DNA of 64,000 bases from Pseudomonas sp. IPO3778. Lineage in GTDB: Bacteria; Pseudomonadota; Gammaproteobacteria; Pseudomonadales; Pseudomonadaceae. A program made the translations under genes and the position numbers. The stretch lies in contig NZ_JACARC010000012.1 of assembly GCF_013386825.1 (NCBI RefSeq), positions 21,573-85,572 of the forward strand. The letters run 5' to 3'. Shown piece by piece: positions 29,684-35,451 of this stretch (its first letter is position 1; each line of letters begins with the position of its first letter). The notes beneath the pieces were generated by a model. The model was given only the letters and a program-made list of their open reading frames with translations, had not been told where the DNA came from and did not search any database.

Positions 29684-29733
29684 AGTTATGGCATAGATTC
29701 CAGGGCCAACAACTGTCAAAGTTGACAGGTTGT
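29684..29733 (-). promoter_or_regulatory. Lux-box-like palindrome plus -10 element upstream of the HAF-repeat gene
   Basis: On the minus strand, positions 29733-29709 match the plus-strand 27089-27113 element at 24 of 25 bases. They are followed by the same 15-nt spacing and TGCCATAACT (29693-29684). A T-rich stretch lies upstream of both. Because sequence outside the palindrome and -10 differs, the conservation looks functional and not just a recent duplication. Confidence 0.6.
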
Positions 29734-29869
29734 GCGACGAGAAAAAAAGGCGTAATTGGTGGACTTCGAGCGATCACGGCAATGTCGCGAGCAGCACCTG
29801 CGTAGCCGAAATCGCGCTGGATGGGACGCAAGCAGCCGTTGACGCGTCATGACCCGATAGGTTTCTTCC

Positions 29870-30091
29870 GTGAAAACTGCAATGGTCTGGTTAGTGTGGG
29901 GCATGGCGCTGGCGACATCAGCGGTACATGGCGAGCACCTTGATACCGAGGTACCACTCGGGCTTGTTCCCTTTGAGTCCACCGCTTTTACATTTGATAC
30001 GCATATTTTTGAAGATGTGCTGCTTAAGGCCGACTTATTTCCCGTCGCAGCAGACTCATATACATCGCCCGCCCTACTGCCCAATTGGTAG
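29870..30091 (+). CDS. Possible small exported peptide
   Basis: A GTG-initiated frame of 73 codons encodes a plausible signal peptide (VWLVWGMALATSAVHG) and a roughly 50-residue acidic mature part. No domain is recognised. The ribosome binding site is poor (only AGG about 10 nt upstream), and the frame is not supported by strong third-position GC bias. It could be a real small secreted protein or chance. Confidence 0.3.
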   Translation: MKTAMVWLVWGMALATSAVHGEHLDTEVPLGLVPFESTAFTFDTHIFEDVLLKADLFPVAADSYTSPALLPNW

Positions 30092-30249
30092 GCAAGATGA
30101 AGCTTTTGTCAGTAAAGCCTCAATTAATCCATGGTTAATCCGCCGAGACGAGAGTTGAATCGACCGCACTCGCACGGCTCCGGCCGTTGCCCAGGGCGGC
30201 CGCGACTTATCACGTTGATAAGCCCGCGAACGACTTGCGGAGATACACC

Positions 30250-30510
30250 ATGAAACTGCGTACGTTAATGCTCGGTGCTGCACTGGCCCTGACGGCTGTC
30301 ACGGGGATCGCGCAGGCGGATACCGCGCCCGTGGTCACGCCTTATAAATACGGCCAGAAGATGGATGTGCAGAAGGTGTTGGCCATGCATGAAACCGATA
30401 CCAACGAGTGCAAAGTGATCAAGGCCGATATCAAGTTCGTGGACAGCGCCGGCAAAATCCAGGATGTGGGCTATCGCAAACTGTCCGAGGCCTGTGATTT
30501 CCAGAATTGA
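30250..30510 (+). CDS. DUF2790 family exported protein
   Basis: The 86-residue protein has a signal peptide (about 1-24, ending GIAQADT). The mature domain is of the Pseudomonas-specific DUF2790 type: PYKYGQKMDVQKVLAMHE, then a Cys in TNECKVIKAD and a second Cys in LSEACDF, which could form a disulfide. The ATG at 30250 has GCGGAG at a good distance; an upstream frame extension lacks one. Members of this family are often induced under metal or stress conditions, but I cannot assign a role. It stands alone. Confidence 0.8.
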   Translation: MKLRTLMLGAALALTAVTGIAQADTAPVVTPYKYGQKMDVQKVLAMHETDTNECKVIKADIKFVDSAGKIQDVGYRKLSEACDFQN

Positions 30511-30606
30511 TGCCCTGACAACGCCGTTGCAGGGGTGAGCCCGCTCGCTCCTGCGGTTGCCAAGCGTTATCCTTGCGCCCTTGTCTATCGGCTGAAAGGA
30601 TTCGCC

Positions 30607-31005
30607 ATGCAGTTGCACTTCCGCCCCCTCGCCCTGTTCACCGCCCTGCTGTGCTTCGCCCTTGCGCTGATCTGGGGTTTGCGCCCCGACCTGCTGCTGT
30701 GGGTGTGGAGTGTTGAATACTCCAGCGCCACCGGCCTGGTCGCCCGCCGCAATGCCGCGTTGTTCCTCGCCATCGGCATCATGTTTTACCGCGCCCGCCA
30801 TGCCCCGCCCGATGCGACACGACACGCCCTGACCTCCGGCTTTGTGGCGGGCTGTTTTGTGCTGGCGACACTGGGAATCAGCGAATGGATCAGCGGCCAC
30901 GCGGGCCCGGGGATTTTGCTGGCGGTGATCACGGAAACGGCGTTGGGCCTGGCATTTATCCAGGCCCGCAAGTCTTCACTGACTGAAGCTCAGCCGTCCG
31001 TTTAA
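30607..31005 (+). CDS. Small four-helix inner membrane protein
   Basis: The 132-residue protein has four predicted membrane helices (about 8-30, 48-65, 75-95 and 98-118) and a short polar C-terminus. It resembles DUF4345-like small membrane proteins; this is a guess from helix layout and the GLVARRNAALFLAIGIMF segment. The start ATG follows GAAAGGATTCGCC. Its 3' end overlaps the end of the opposing DUF1652 gene by four bases. Confidence 0.65.
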   Translation: MQLHFRPLALFTALLCFALALIWGLRPDLLLWVWSVEYSSATGLVARRNAALFLAIGIMFYRARHAPPDATRHALTSGFVAGCFVLATLGISEWISGHAGPGILLAVITETALGLAFIQARKSSLTEAQPSV

Positions 31006-31271
31006 TAGTAGGGACGCGCTCCGGCTCTCTTGAGTGCCGGGGCGTGGGTATGCTTGAGGTCTTCGCGCAACTCGGTAATCAAGTTGCAGATCGCCCGACT
31101 GCTGTCGAGCTTGTTGGCACAAATGCCGGTCACCACCAGGTCAACCCGGTCATGGTCGATCTCGTGATAAACCTTCACCGTCAGCGAAGCGTCTGGCGCC
31201 TTGGTGACTTCACAACGTTTAGGCAGGAAACTTCCTTCAATAATGCCGCGTAGTTCCAGATCCGAAAGCAT
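31002..31271 (-). CDS. DUF1652 domain protein
   Basis: The 89-residue protein is of the DUF1652 family, small soluble proteins found mainly in Pseudomonas. The typical opening MLSDLELRGIIEGSFLPKRC and the central VDLVVTGICANKLDSSRAICNLITEL are intact. The ribosome binding site AAGGAGAGG is excellent. The function is unknown. The upstream 500 bp (31272-31774) holds no other gene, so its control region may be long. Confidence 0.85.
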   Translation of the reverse strand: MLSDLELRGIIEGSFLPKRCEVTKAPDASLTVKVYHEIDHDRVDLVVTGICANKLDSSRAICNLITELREDLKHTHAPALKRAGARPYY

Positions 31272-31774
31272 GGCCGACCTCTCCTTTTATGAGATTGCCA
31301 ATCGATTGTTATCAATGTCGTTATTACGGGCGACCGTACTGAAACGGTTGCCCTTTGCGCCTTACCGGCCCTGGCAGGCGACTTCACTTACCCAGCGTAC
31401 TAGGCCGATTCGAGACGCGTTGGATCCTTTCCTCATAAGCAGCAGCGTTACTTATATAAGTTACGTGGCAGACCGCCATTAACCCTCCGTTCGAGGGGTT
31501 AGTCACCGTGTGGCTCGCTCATTCAGAGTTGTAACAAGATCTTTTAAAGCATTAAACATGCCGCCAGGGATGCGCCGGTGCGCCCCTGAAAAATTGGCAC
31601 ATCCGGACAAAAAACATCGCGCCGGTTCATGCATCCTGCAATAACCCCCGTTTGGCATCATGCAAATTGAAAGGCCGCCCGTTATAAGTGCGGGAAAGGC
31701 ACTTTTTATGTATTAAAAAACCCTATCCAAACGGGTGATTCACACCTTGATTAAACATTCGTTAGATGAAACGT
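31272..31774. other. Gene-free 503-bp region
   Basis: No convincing coding frame is present. The AT content is higher than in the surroundings, especially 31640-31775. An imperfect stem aaccctc/gaggggtt lies at about 31491-31502. The region is upstream of the DUF1652 gene and downstream of threonine dehydratase, so it could hold a promoter, a 3' end or a small RNA. I cannot prove any of these. Confidence 0.4.
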
Positions 31775-32794
31775 TTAACCTGCCTGTGCCGCCACTCGTT
31801 CAGCAACATGTCGCAAACTATCGAAGTTGATATTGGCCCCTGAGTTGATCGCCACCCATGTTTGCCCCTGAATACCCGTCTTCTCGACATGCTTGCAGAT
31901 GCCGGCCACGGCCAGCGCGCCGGAAGGCTCGGTGATCGACCGCGTGTCGTCGTAAATCAGTTTGATGGCACTGCACAGTTCGTCGTTGCTGACGGTGATC
32001 ACCTCATCCACGTGGTGCCGGCAGATTTCAAACCCGTAGGCGCCGATCTGCGCCACGGCCGTGCCATCGGCAAAACTGTCGACACTCGGCAGCACCACAC
32101 GCTCGCCGGCACGCAAGGCCGCCAACAGGCAACTGGAACCTTCTGGCTCGACGCCGATGATGCGCACTTCAGGGCGCAGGTATTTGACGTAGGCCGCGAT
32201 ACCCGCGATCAACCCGCCGCCGCCCACCGGCACAAAGATCGCGTCCAACGGGCCTTGCTGGTGGCGCAACACTTCCATGGCCACCGTGCCCTGCCCCGCG
32301 ATCACATCCGGGTCGTCGAACGGCGAAACAAAGGCGCTGCCCGTGGCCTCGGCCAGTTGCAGTGCATGGGCCAGGGCAAACGGAAAGCTCGCCCCCTGCA
32401 ACACGGCTTCGCCGCCGCGGGAGCGCACGCCCAGCACCTTCAATTCGGGGGTGCTGCAGGGCATCACGATGGTCGCCTTGATCCCCAACTCCCGCGCCGC
32501 CAACGCCACACCCTGGGCATGGTTGCCCGCCGACGCCGTTACCACGCCCCGGGCCTTTTGCTCATCGCTCAGTTGCACCAGCTTGTTGTAGGCACCGCGA
32601 ATCTTGAAGGAAAAGGTCGGTTGCAGGTCTTCGCGCTTGAGCAGGATCTGGTTGCCCAACAACGCCGACAGCGCCGGCGCGGCCTGCAATGGCGTACGCA
32701 CCGCCAGGTCGTAGACCGGGGCGGCCAGGATCTTTTTCACGTAGTGCTCAAGCAATCCCGAATCGTGGGCCTGGCTCGCTGGGCGGGTACTCAT
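31775..32794 (-). CDS. Short-form threonine dehydratase
   Basis: This PLP enzyme deaminates threonine to 2-oxobutanoate, the first committed step to isoleucine. The 339-residue protein has the PLP lysine in FSFKIRGAYNK, the glycine loop VGGGGLIAG and the early KREDLQPTFSFK signature. It stops before the C-terminal regulatory ACT-like domains of classical IlvA (about 510 residues), so feedback inhibition at the protein level is probably lost. Its leader carries a predicted Ile/Thr attenuation system and a hairpin hiding the ribosome binding site, which would supply the missing control. The ATG at 32794 follows AGGAG at 6 nt; a serine dehydratase role is possible but less fitting. Confidence 0.85.
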   Translation of the reverse strand: MSTRPASQAHDSGLLEHYVKKILAAPVYDLAVRTPLQAAPALSALLGNQILLKREDLQPTFSFKIRGAYNKLVQLSDEQKARGVVTASAGNHAQGVALAARELGIKATIVMPCSTPELKVLGVRSRGGEAVLQGASFPFALAHALQLAEATGSAFVSPFDDPDVIAGQGTVAMEVLRHQQGPLDAIFVPVGGGGLIAGIAAYVKYLRPEVRIIGVEPEGSSCLLAALRAGERVVLPSVDSFADGTAVAQIGAYGFEICRHHVDEVITVSNDELCSAIKLIYDDTRSITEPSGALAVAGICKHVEKTGIQGQTWVAINSGANINFDSLRHVAERVAAQAG

Positions 32795-32798
32795 GGGT

Positions 32799-32829
32799 GT
32801 CTCCTGGGTGTTTACAGGGCCCAGGAGAC
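32799..32829 (-). promoter_or_regulatory. Hairpin sequestering the ribosome binding site of threonine dehydratase
   Basis: On the minus strand GTCTCCTGGG and CCCAGGAGAC form a perfect 10-bp stem around an 11-nt loop. The second arm contains the AGGAG that serves the ATG at 32794. It directly follows the attenuator, so transcripts that read through could still be translationally closed until the stem is opened. Confidence 0.6.
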
Positions 32830-32830
32830 G

Positions 32831-32861
32831 GAAAAACAAAACCCGCCTCTAGGGCGGGTTT
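32831..32861 (-). terminator. Attenuator terminator in the threonine dehydratase leader
   Basis: On the minus strand AAACCCGCC-CTAGA-GGCGGGTTT gives a 9-bp GC-rich stem followed by TGTTTTTC, a textbook intrinsic terminator. It lies between the leader peptide and the structural gene. The leader's GGCGGG at 32886-32881 can pair with its CCCGCC arm and form an antiterminator. Confidence 0.8.
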
Positions 32862-32876
32862 GGGTGCAGCCGAGCG

Positions 32877-32942
32877 CTATCCCGCCAAATGAGGAATGGC
32901 GGTAATAATGCTTGGCTGGCAACGAAGGGTTTGAAATGTCAT
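32877..32942 (-). CDS. Predicted Ile/Thr leader peptide
   Basis: A 21-codon frame reads MTFQTLRCQPSIITAIPHLA plus Gly, with Ile-Ile-Thr-Ala-Ile near the end (codons att att acc gcc att). Isoleucine and threonine are the end product and substrate of the downstream enzyme, as in ilv-type attenuation. The last codons (Leu-Ala-Gly) overlap the antiterminator segment. No Shine-Dalgarno sequence is seen. The predicted transcription start falls on the ATG itself, so it would be translated from a leaderless mRNA. Confidence 0.6.
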   Translation of the reverse strand: MTFQTLRCQPSIITAIPHLAG

Positions 32943-32948
32943 GAATCA

Positions 32949-32977
32949 AAATTAACCGGCGCTGCCGGGCAAGTCAA
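32949..32977 (-). promoter_or_regulatory. Promoter of the threonine dehydratase leader
   Basis: TTGACT (32977-32972), a 17-nt spacer and TAATTT (32954-32949) form a good sigma-70 promoter on the minus strand. Six bases separate the -10 from the leader ATG, which puts the start of transcription at or next to the start codon. Confidence 0.6.
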
Positions 32978-33005
32978 TGGCGAAACGCCAGGCTTTACGG
33001 GAAGC

Positions 33006-33029
33006 ATACGAAACGTATACGCTTTGTAT
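33006..33029. promoter_or_regulatory. 24-bp palindrome, probable operator of the ParD-like/map operon
   Basis: ATACGAAACGTATACG plus CTTTGTAT is an imperfect palindrome (20 of 24 positions symmetric) with the core CGTATACG at 33014-33021. It sits 24 bp before the ParD-like start codon. ParD-type antitoxins commonly bind such sites in their own promoters, so autoregulation is a reasonable inference. Confidence 0.55.
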
Positions 33030-33052
33030 ATCCACTCAGCACAGTGAAGCTC

Positions 33053-33256
33053 ATGGGCATCGTCAAGATCACCGACCAATTGCACGAACAACTCCGTCTG
33101 GCCAGCGCCACCATGGACCGTTCCATCAACGCCCAGGCCGAGTTCTGGATCAAGATCGGCCTGCTCGCCGAACTCAATCCGCACCTGGCTTACAACGACC
33201 TGATCAACAAACTGTTGCTGGACAAACCCGACCTGATCCGGGGGCGCAGCCAATGA
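33053..33256 (+). CDS. ParD-like antitoxin-family protein
   Basis: The 67-residue protein fits the ParD-like family (PF11903 type) with a ribbon-helix-helix N-terminus: VKITDQLHEQLRLASATMDRSINAQAEFWIKIG. The C-terminal part (LNPHLAYNDLINKLL) would wrap a partner. No ParE or other toxin gene is adjacent; instead the next gene, a methionine aminopeptidase, overlaps by four bases (ATGA). The ATG at 33053 was preferred over an in-frame GTG nine bases upstream because it opens directly on the beta-strand VKIT. An upstream palindrome suggests autoregulation. Confidence 0.8.
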   Translation: MGIVKITDQLHEQLRLASATMDRSINAQAEFWIKIGLLAELNPHLAYNDLINKLLLDKPDLIRGRSQ

Positions 33257-34008
33257 TCAAGACTGCCGAGCAACTCGCCGTGATGCGCGAATCCGGCCGC
33301 CTGTTGGCCAAGGTCTTCACCCTGCTCGATAGCTATGTCGCCGCCGGCCAGTCGACGCTTGAGATCGACAGCGCCGTGGAAGCCTTCATCCGCAACGACC
33401 TGCAATCGCGGCCCGCGAGCCTGGGCCAGTACGACTACCCCTTCTGCATCAACACTTCGATCAACGAGGTGGTGTGCCACGGCATGCCGAGTGCAAAAGA
33501 CGTGCTCAAGGACGGCGACATCGTCAACATCGACATCACCCTGGAAAAAGGCGGCTTTATTGCCGACTCCAGCAAGATGTACATGATTGGCAACGTCGCA
33601 CCCAAGGCCAGGCGCCTGGTTGAGATGACCTTTGAAGCCATGTGGGCCGGCATCCGCCAGGTCAAGCCCGGCGCACGCCTGGGGGATATCGGCTACGCCA
33701 TCCAGAGCCATGCCCAGAGCAACGGCTACAGCGTGGTGCGTGAATATTGCGGGCACGGCATTGGCCGGGAGATGCACGAAGACCCGCAGATCCTGCACTT
33801 TGGCCGCCCCGGTACCGGAATGGAACTGCGTGAAGGCATGGTGTTTACCATTGAGCCGATGCTTAACCAGGGCAGCGCGAAGGTGCGCAGCTTGAAGGAT
33901 GGCTGGACGGTGGTGACGCGGGACAACAGCTTGTCGGCGCAGTGGGAACATACCGTGGCAGTGACGCGGGACGGGTTTGAGGTGTTGACGTTGCAGCCGG
34001 ACGCCTGA
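33253..34008 (+). CDS. map: Type I methionine aminopeptidase (accessory copy)
   Basis: The 251-residue metalloprotease removes N-terminal methionine. The five metal ligands of the family are recognisable: Asp in VNIDITLEKGG, Asp in FIADSSKM, His in CGHGIGREMHEDP, Glu in FTIEPML, and Glu in QWEHTVAVT. The first metal ligand region reads IDITLEKGGFIADSS, whereas housekeeping MAPs usually have VDVxxxxxGxHGD; this may alter metal use. Its coupling to a ParD-like gene and not to rpsB suggests it is a second, conditional copy. A 3'-end duplicate lies at 34303-34379. Confidence 0.88.
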   Translation: MIKTAEQLAVMRESGRLLAKVFTLLDSYVAAGQSTLEIDSAVEAFIRNDLQSRPASLGQYDYPFCINTSINEVVCHGMPSAKDVLKDGDIVNIDITLEKGGFIADSSKMYMIGNVAPKARRLVEMTFEAMWAGIRQVKPGARLGDIGYAIQSHAQSNGYSVVREYCGHGIGREMHEDPQILHFGRPGTGMELREGMVFTIEPMLNQGSAKVRSLKDGWTVVTRDNSLSAQWEHTVAVTRDGFEVLTLQPDA

Positions 34009-34023
34009 ATCACACAAATCCCC

Positions 34024-34130
34024 TGTGGGAGCGGGCTTGTGTGGGAGCGGGCTTGCTCGCGAAGGCGGTGTGTCAGCCACCGAATGCATCAACGCGAAGA
34101 CTGCATTCGCGAGCAAGCCCGCTCCCACAT
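34024..34130. repeat. REP composite after map
   Basis: Arms tgtgggagcgggcttgctcg (two partial copies at the left) and cgagcaagcccgctcccaca are inverted. It belongs to the gcgggcttgctcgc REP subclass and follows the map stop codon. Confidence 0.85.
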
Positions 34131-34158
34131 TTGGACCGTGCCCGCTTCAGTTTTTGAT

Positions 34159-34293
34159 GATCGTTCCCACGCTCTGCGTGGGACCGCCGCCCCGGACGCT
34201 CTGCGTCCAGCTGACGATGCAAGGCTCAAGCCTTGCACAGTGGTGACGCAGAGCGTCACGGGATGCATTCCCACGCAGAGCGTGGGAACGATC
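34159..34293. repeat. Complex inverted repeat with gttcccacgctctgcgtggga units
   Basis: The outer arms gatcgttcccacgc and gcgtgggaacgatc are inverse copies. Internal units ctctgcgtggga, gacgctctgcgtc and gacgcagagcgtc form nested stems. This is another widespread Pseudomonas intergenic repeat type. It separates map from its duplicated 3' fragment. Confidence 0.8.
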
Positions 34294-34302
34294 ACAAACG
34301 AT

Positions 34303-34379
34303 CGCAGCTTGTCGGCGCAGTAGGAACCTACCGTGGCGGTGACGCGGGGCGGGTTTGAGGTGTTGACCCTACAGCCCGT
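34303..34379 (+). pseudogene. Duplicated 3' end of the map gene
   Basis: This stretch repeats positions about 33927-34003 of map (cttgtcggcgcagt, accgtggc, cgggtttgaggtgttgac) at roughly 85-90% identity. One base change turns the Trp codon after GCG CAG into TAG, so it is not a coding part. It shows that the end of map together with repeats was duplicated in tandem. Confidence 0.75.
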
Positions 34380-34393
34380 CCGACCCAAATCAC

Positions 34394-34494
34394 TGTAGGA
34401 GCGAGCTTGCTCGCGAAAAACCTGAGAGCACCGCATGCATGCAGGATATCCCCGTCATCGTTGACGATTTTCGCGAGCAAGCTCGCTCCTACAG
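34394..34494. repeat. REP pair before the CorA-like gene end
   Basis: Perfect inverted arms tgtaggagcgagcttgctcg and cgagcaagctcgctcctaca, the same subclass as at 15554-15638. The element lies just past the CorA-like stop codon. Confidence 0.85.
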
Positions 34495-34503
34495 TGGATC
34501 CGT

Positions 34504-35445
34504 TCACACCGCCTTGTCGCCATTCCCCGCAATCCGCTTCAACCCCAACACCATCAACCCCGCCCCCAACCCCATCGCCGCCATAAACAACGGGTACGAA
34601 ATCCACCACGGCGTGCCCGCCGTCATCATGCTGAACTCCGACATCCCGCCCACGCTGGCGATCAGGTTCAACGGCAAAAACACCACGTTGATCAACGTCA
34701 GCTTGCGCAGCAGGTTGTTCATGCTGTTGTTCATCAGGTTGCCCCGGGCATCGATCAGCCCGGAGAACACGTTGGAGTAAATCTCCGCCTGCTTGTAGCA
34801 CTGGTTGTTCTCGATGATCAGGTCATCGATCAGGCCCAATGTTTCAGCGCTGAAATGTTCCTTCTCCCCATGGTTGCGCAGGCGCGTCAGCACCGCGCCG
34901 TTGCTGTGCAGGGCGTTGATGTAATAGATCAGGCTTTCGCTGAGGCTGAACATCTGCATCAGGTGGCGGTTGCTCATCGATGCGTTGAACTGCTGCTGCA
35001 ACTCCCGGGCGACCATCTTGATCACCTTGAGGTGGCCCAGGTAGTGGTGGATGTTGTTGAGCAGCAGGTCCAGCAATACATCCAGCGGCGTGCGCAACGG
35101 CCGGCGCGCCCCGAGCCCGGACAACTGGCTGTCATCGGTGGCGATCACCAGCAACTGATCCCCGGAAAACAGCAAGCCGCAGGACGCCACTTCAAACACC
35201 AGGTTGCCGCCGCCGGAGTAGTTCTCCGGGCGCTTCCAGATCAGGAACAGGTTCTCGGGGTGGAACTCGATGCGGGACACTTCGTCCGGGTCCAGGGCCG
35301 AGGCCAGGGCATGTTCATCGAGCTTGTAGCAGTCGCGCAGGTACTTGCGCTCGTGGGCGTCCGGATTGCTGAAGAGCAGGACGTTCCCGTCGTCCCCCAG
35401 GCTGTTGTACAACTTGCCGTCGGATAATTCAAAGCGCTGGATCAT
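34504..35445 (-). CDS. CorA-family divalent cation transporter-like protein
   Basis: The 313-residue protein has a long soluble N-terminal domain rich in helices (about 1-245) and two C-terminal membrane helices, the CorA plan. The family selectivity motif YGMN between the helices is replaced by GGMSEFSMM, so magnesium selectivity is uncertain; ZntB-like or other ion roles are open. It starts 6 bp after the stop of the RimK-like gene, so the two form an operon. Conserved positions such as LLDLLLNNIHHYL fit the CorA funnel helices. Confidence 0.78.
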   Translation of the reverse strand: MIQRFELSDGKLYNSLGDDGNVLLFSNPDAHERKYLRDCYKLDEHALASALDPDEVSRIEFHPENLFLIWKRPENYSGGGNLVFEVASCGLLFSGDQLLVIATDDSQLSGLGARRPLRTPLDVLLDLLLNNIHHYLGHLKVIKMVARELQQQFNASMSNRHLMQMFSLSESLIYYINALHSNGAVLTRLRNHGEKEHFSAETLGLIDDLIIENNQCYKQAEIYSNVFSGLIDARGNLMNNSMNNLLRKLTLINVVFLPLNLIASVGGMSEFSMMTAGTPWWISYPLFMAAMGLGAGLMVLGLKRIAGNGDKAV

Positions 35446-35451
35446 CGCGCG

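Noticed and set aside
29716..30084. A 122-codon minus-strand frame between the HAF gene and the DUF2790 gene
   Set aside because: No ribosome binding site, odd composition rich in Ser, Arg and Cys, and it runs over the lux-box-like promoter.
33053..34008. A classical ParDE toxin-antitoxin system
   Set aside because: Only the ParD-like part exists; the partner is a methionine aminopeptidase and no ParE-like frame is found on either strand nearby.
34159..34293. Repeat block that might be taken for a CRISPR array
   Set aside because: The units are inverted, not direct, with no regular spacers and no cas genes; it is a REP-like composite.
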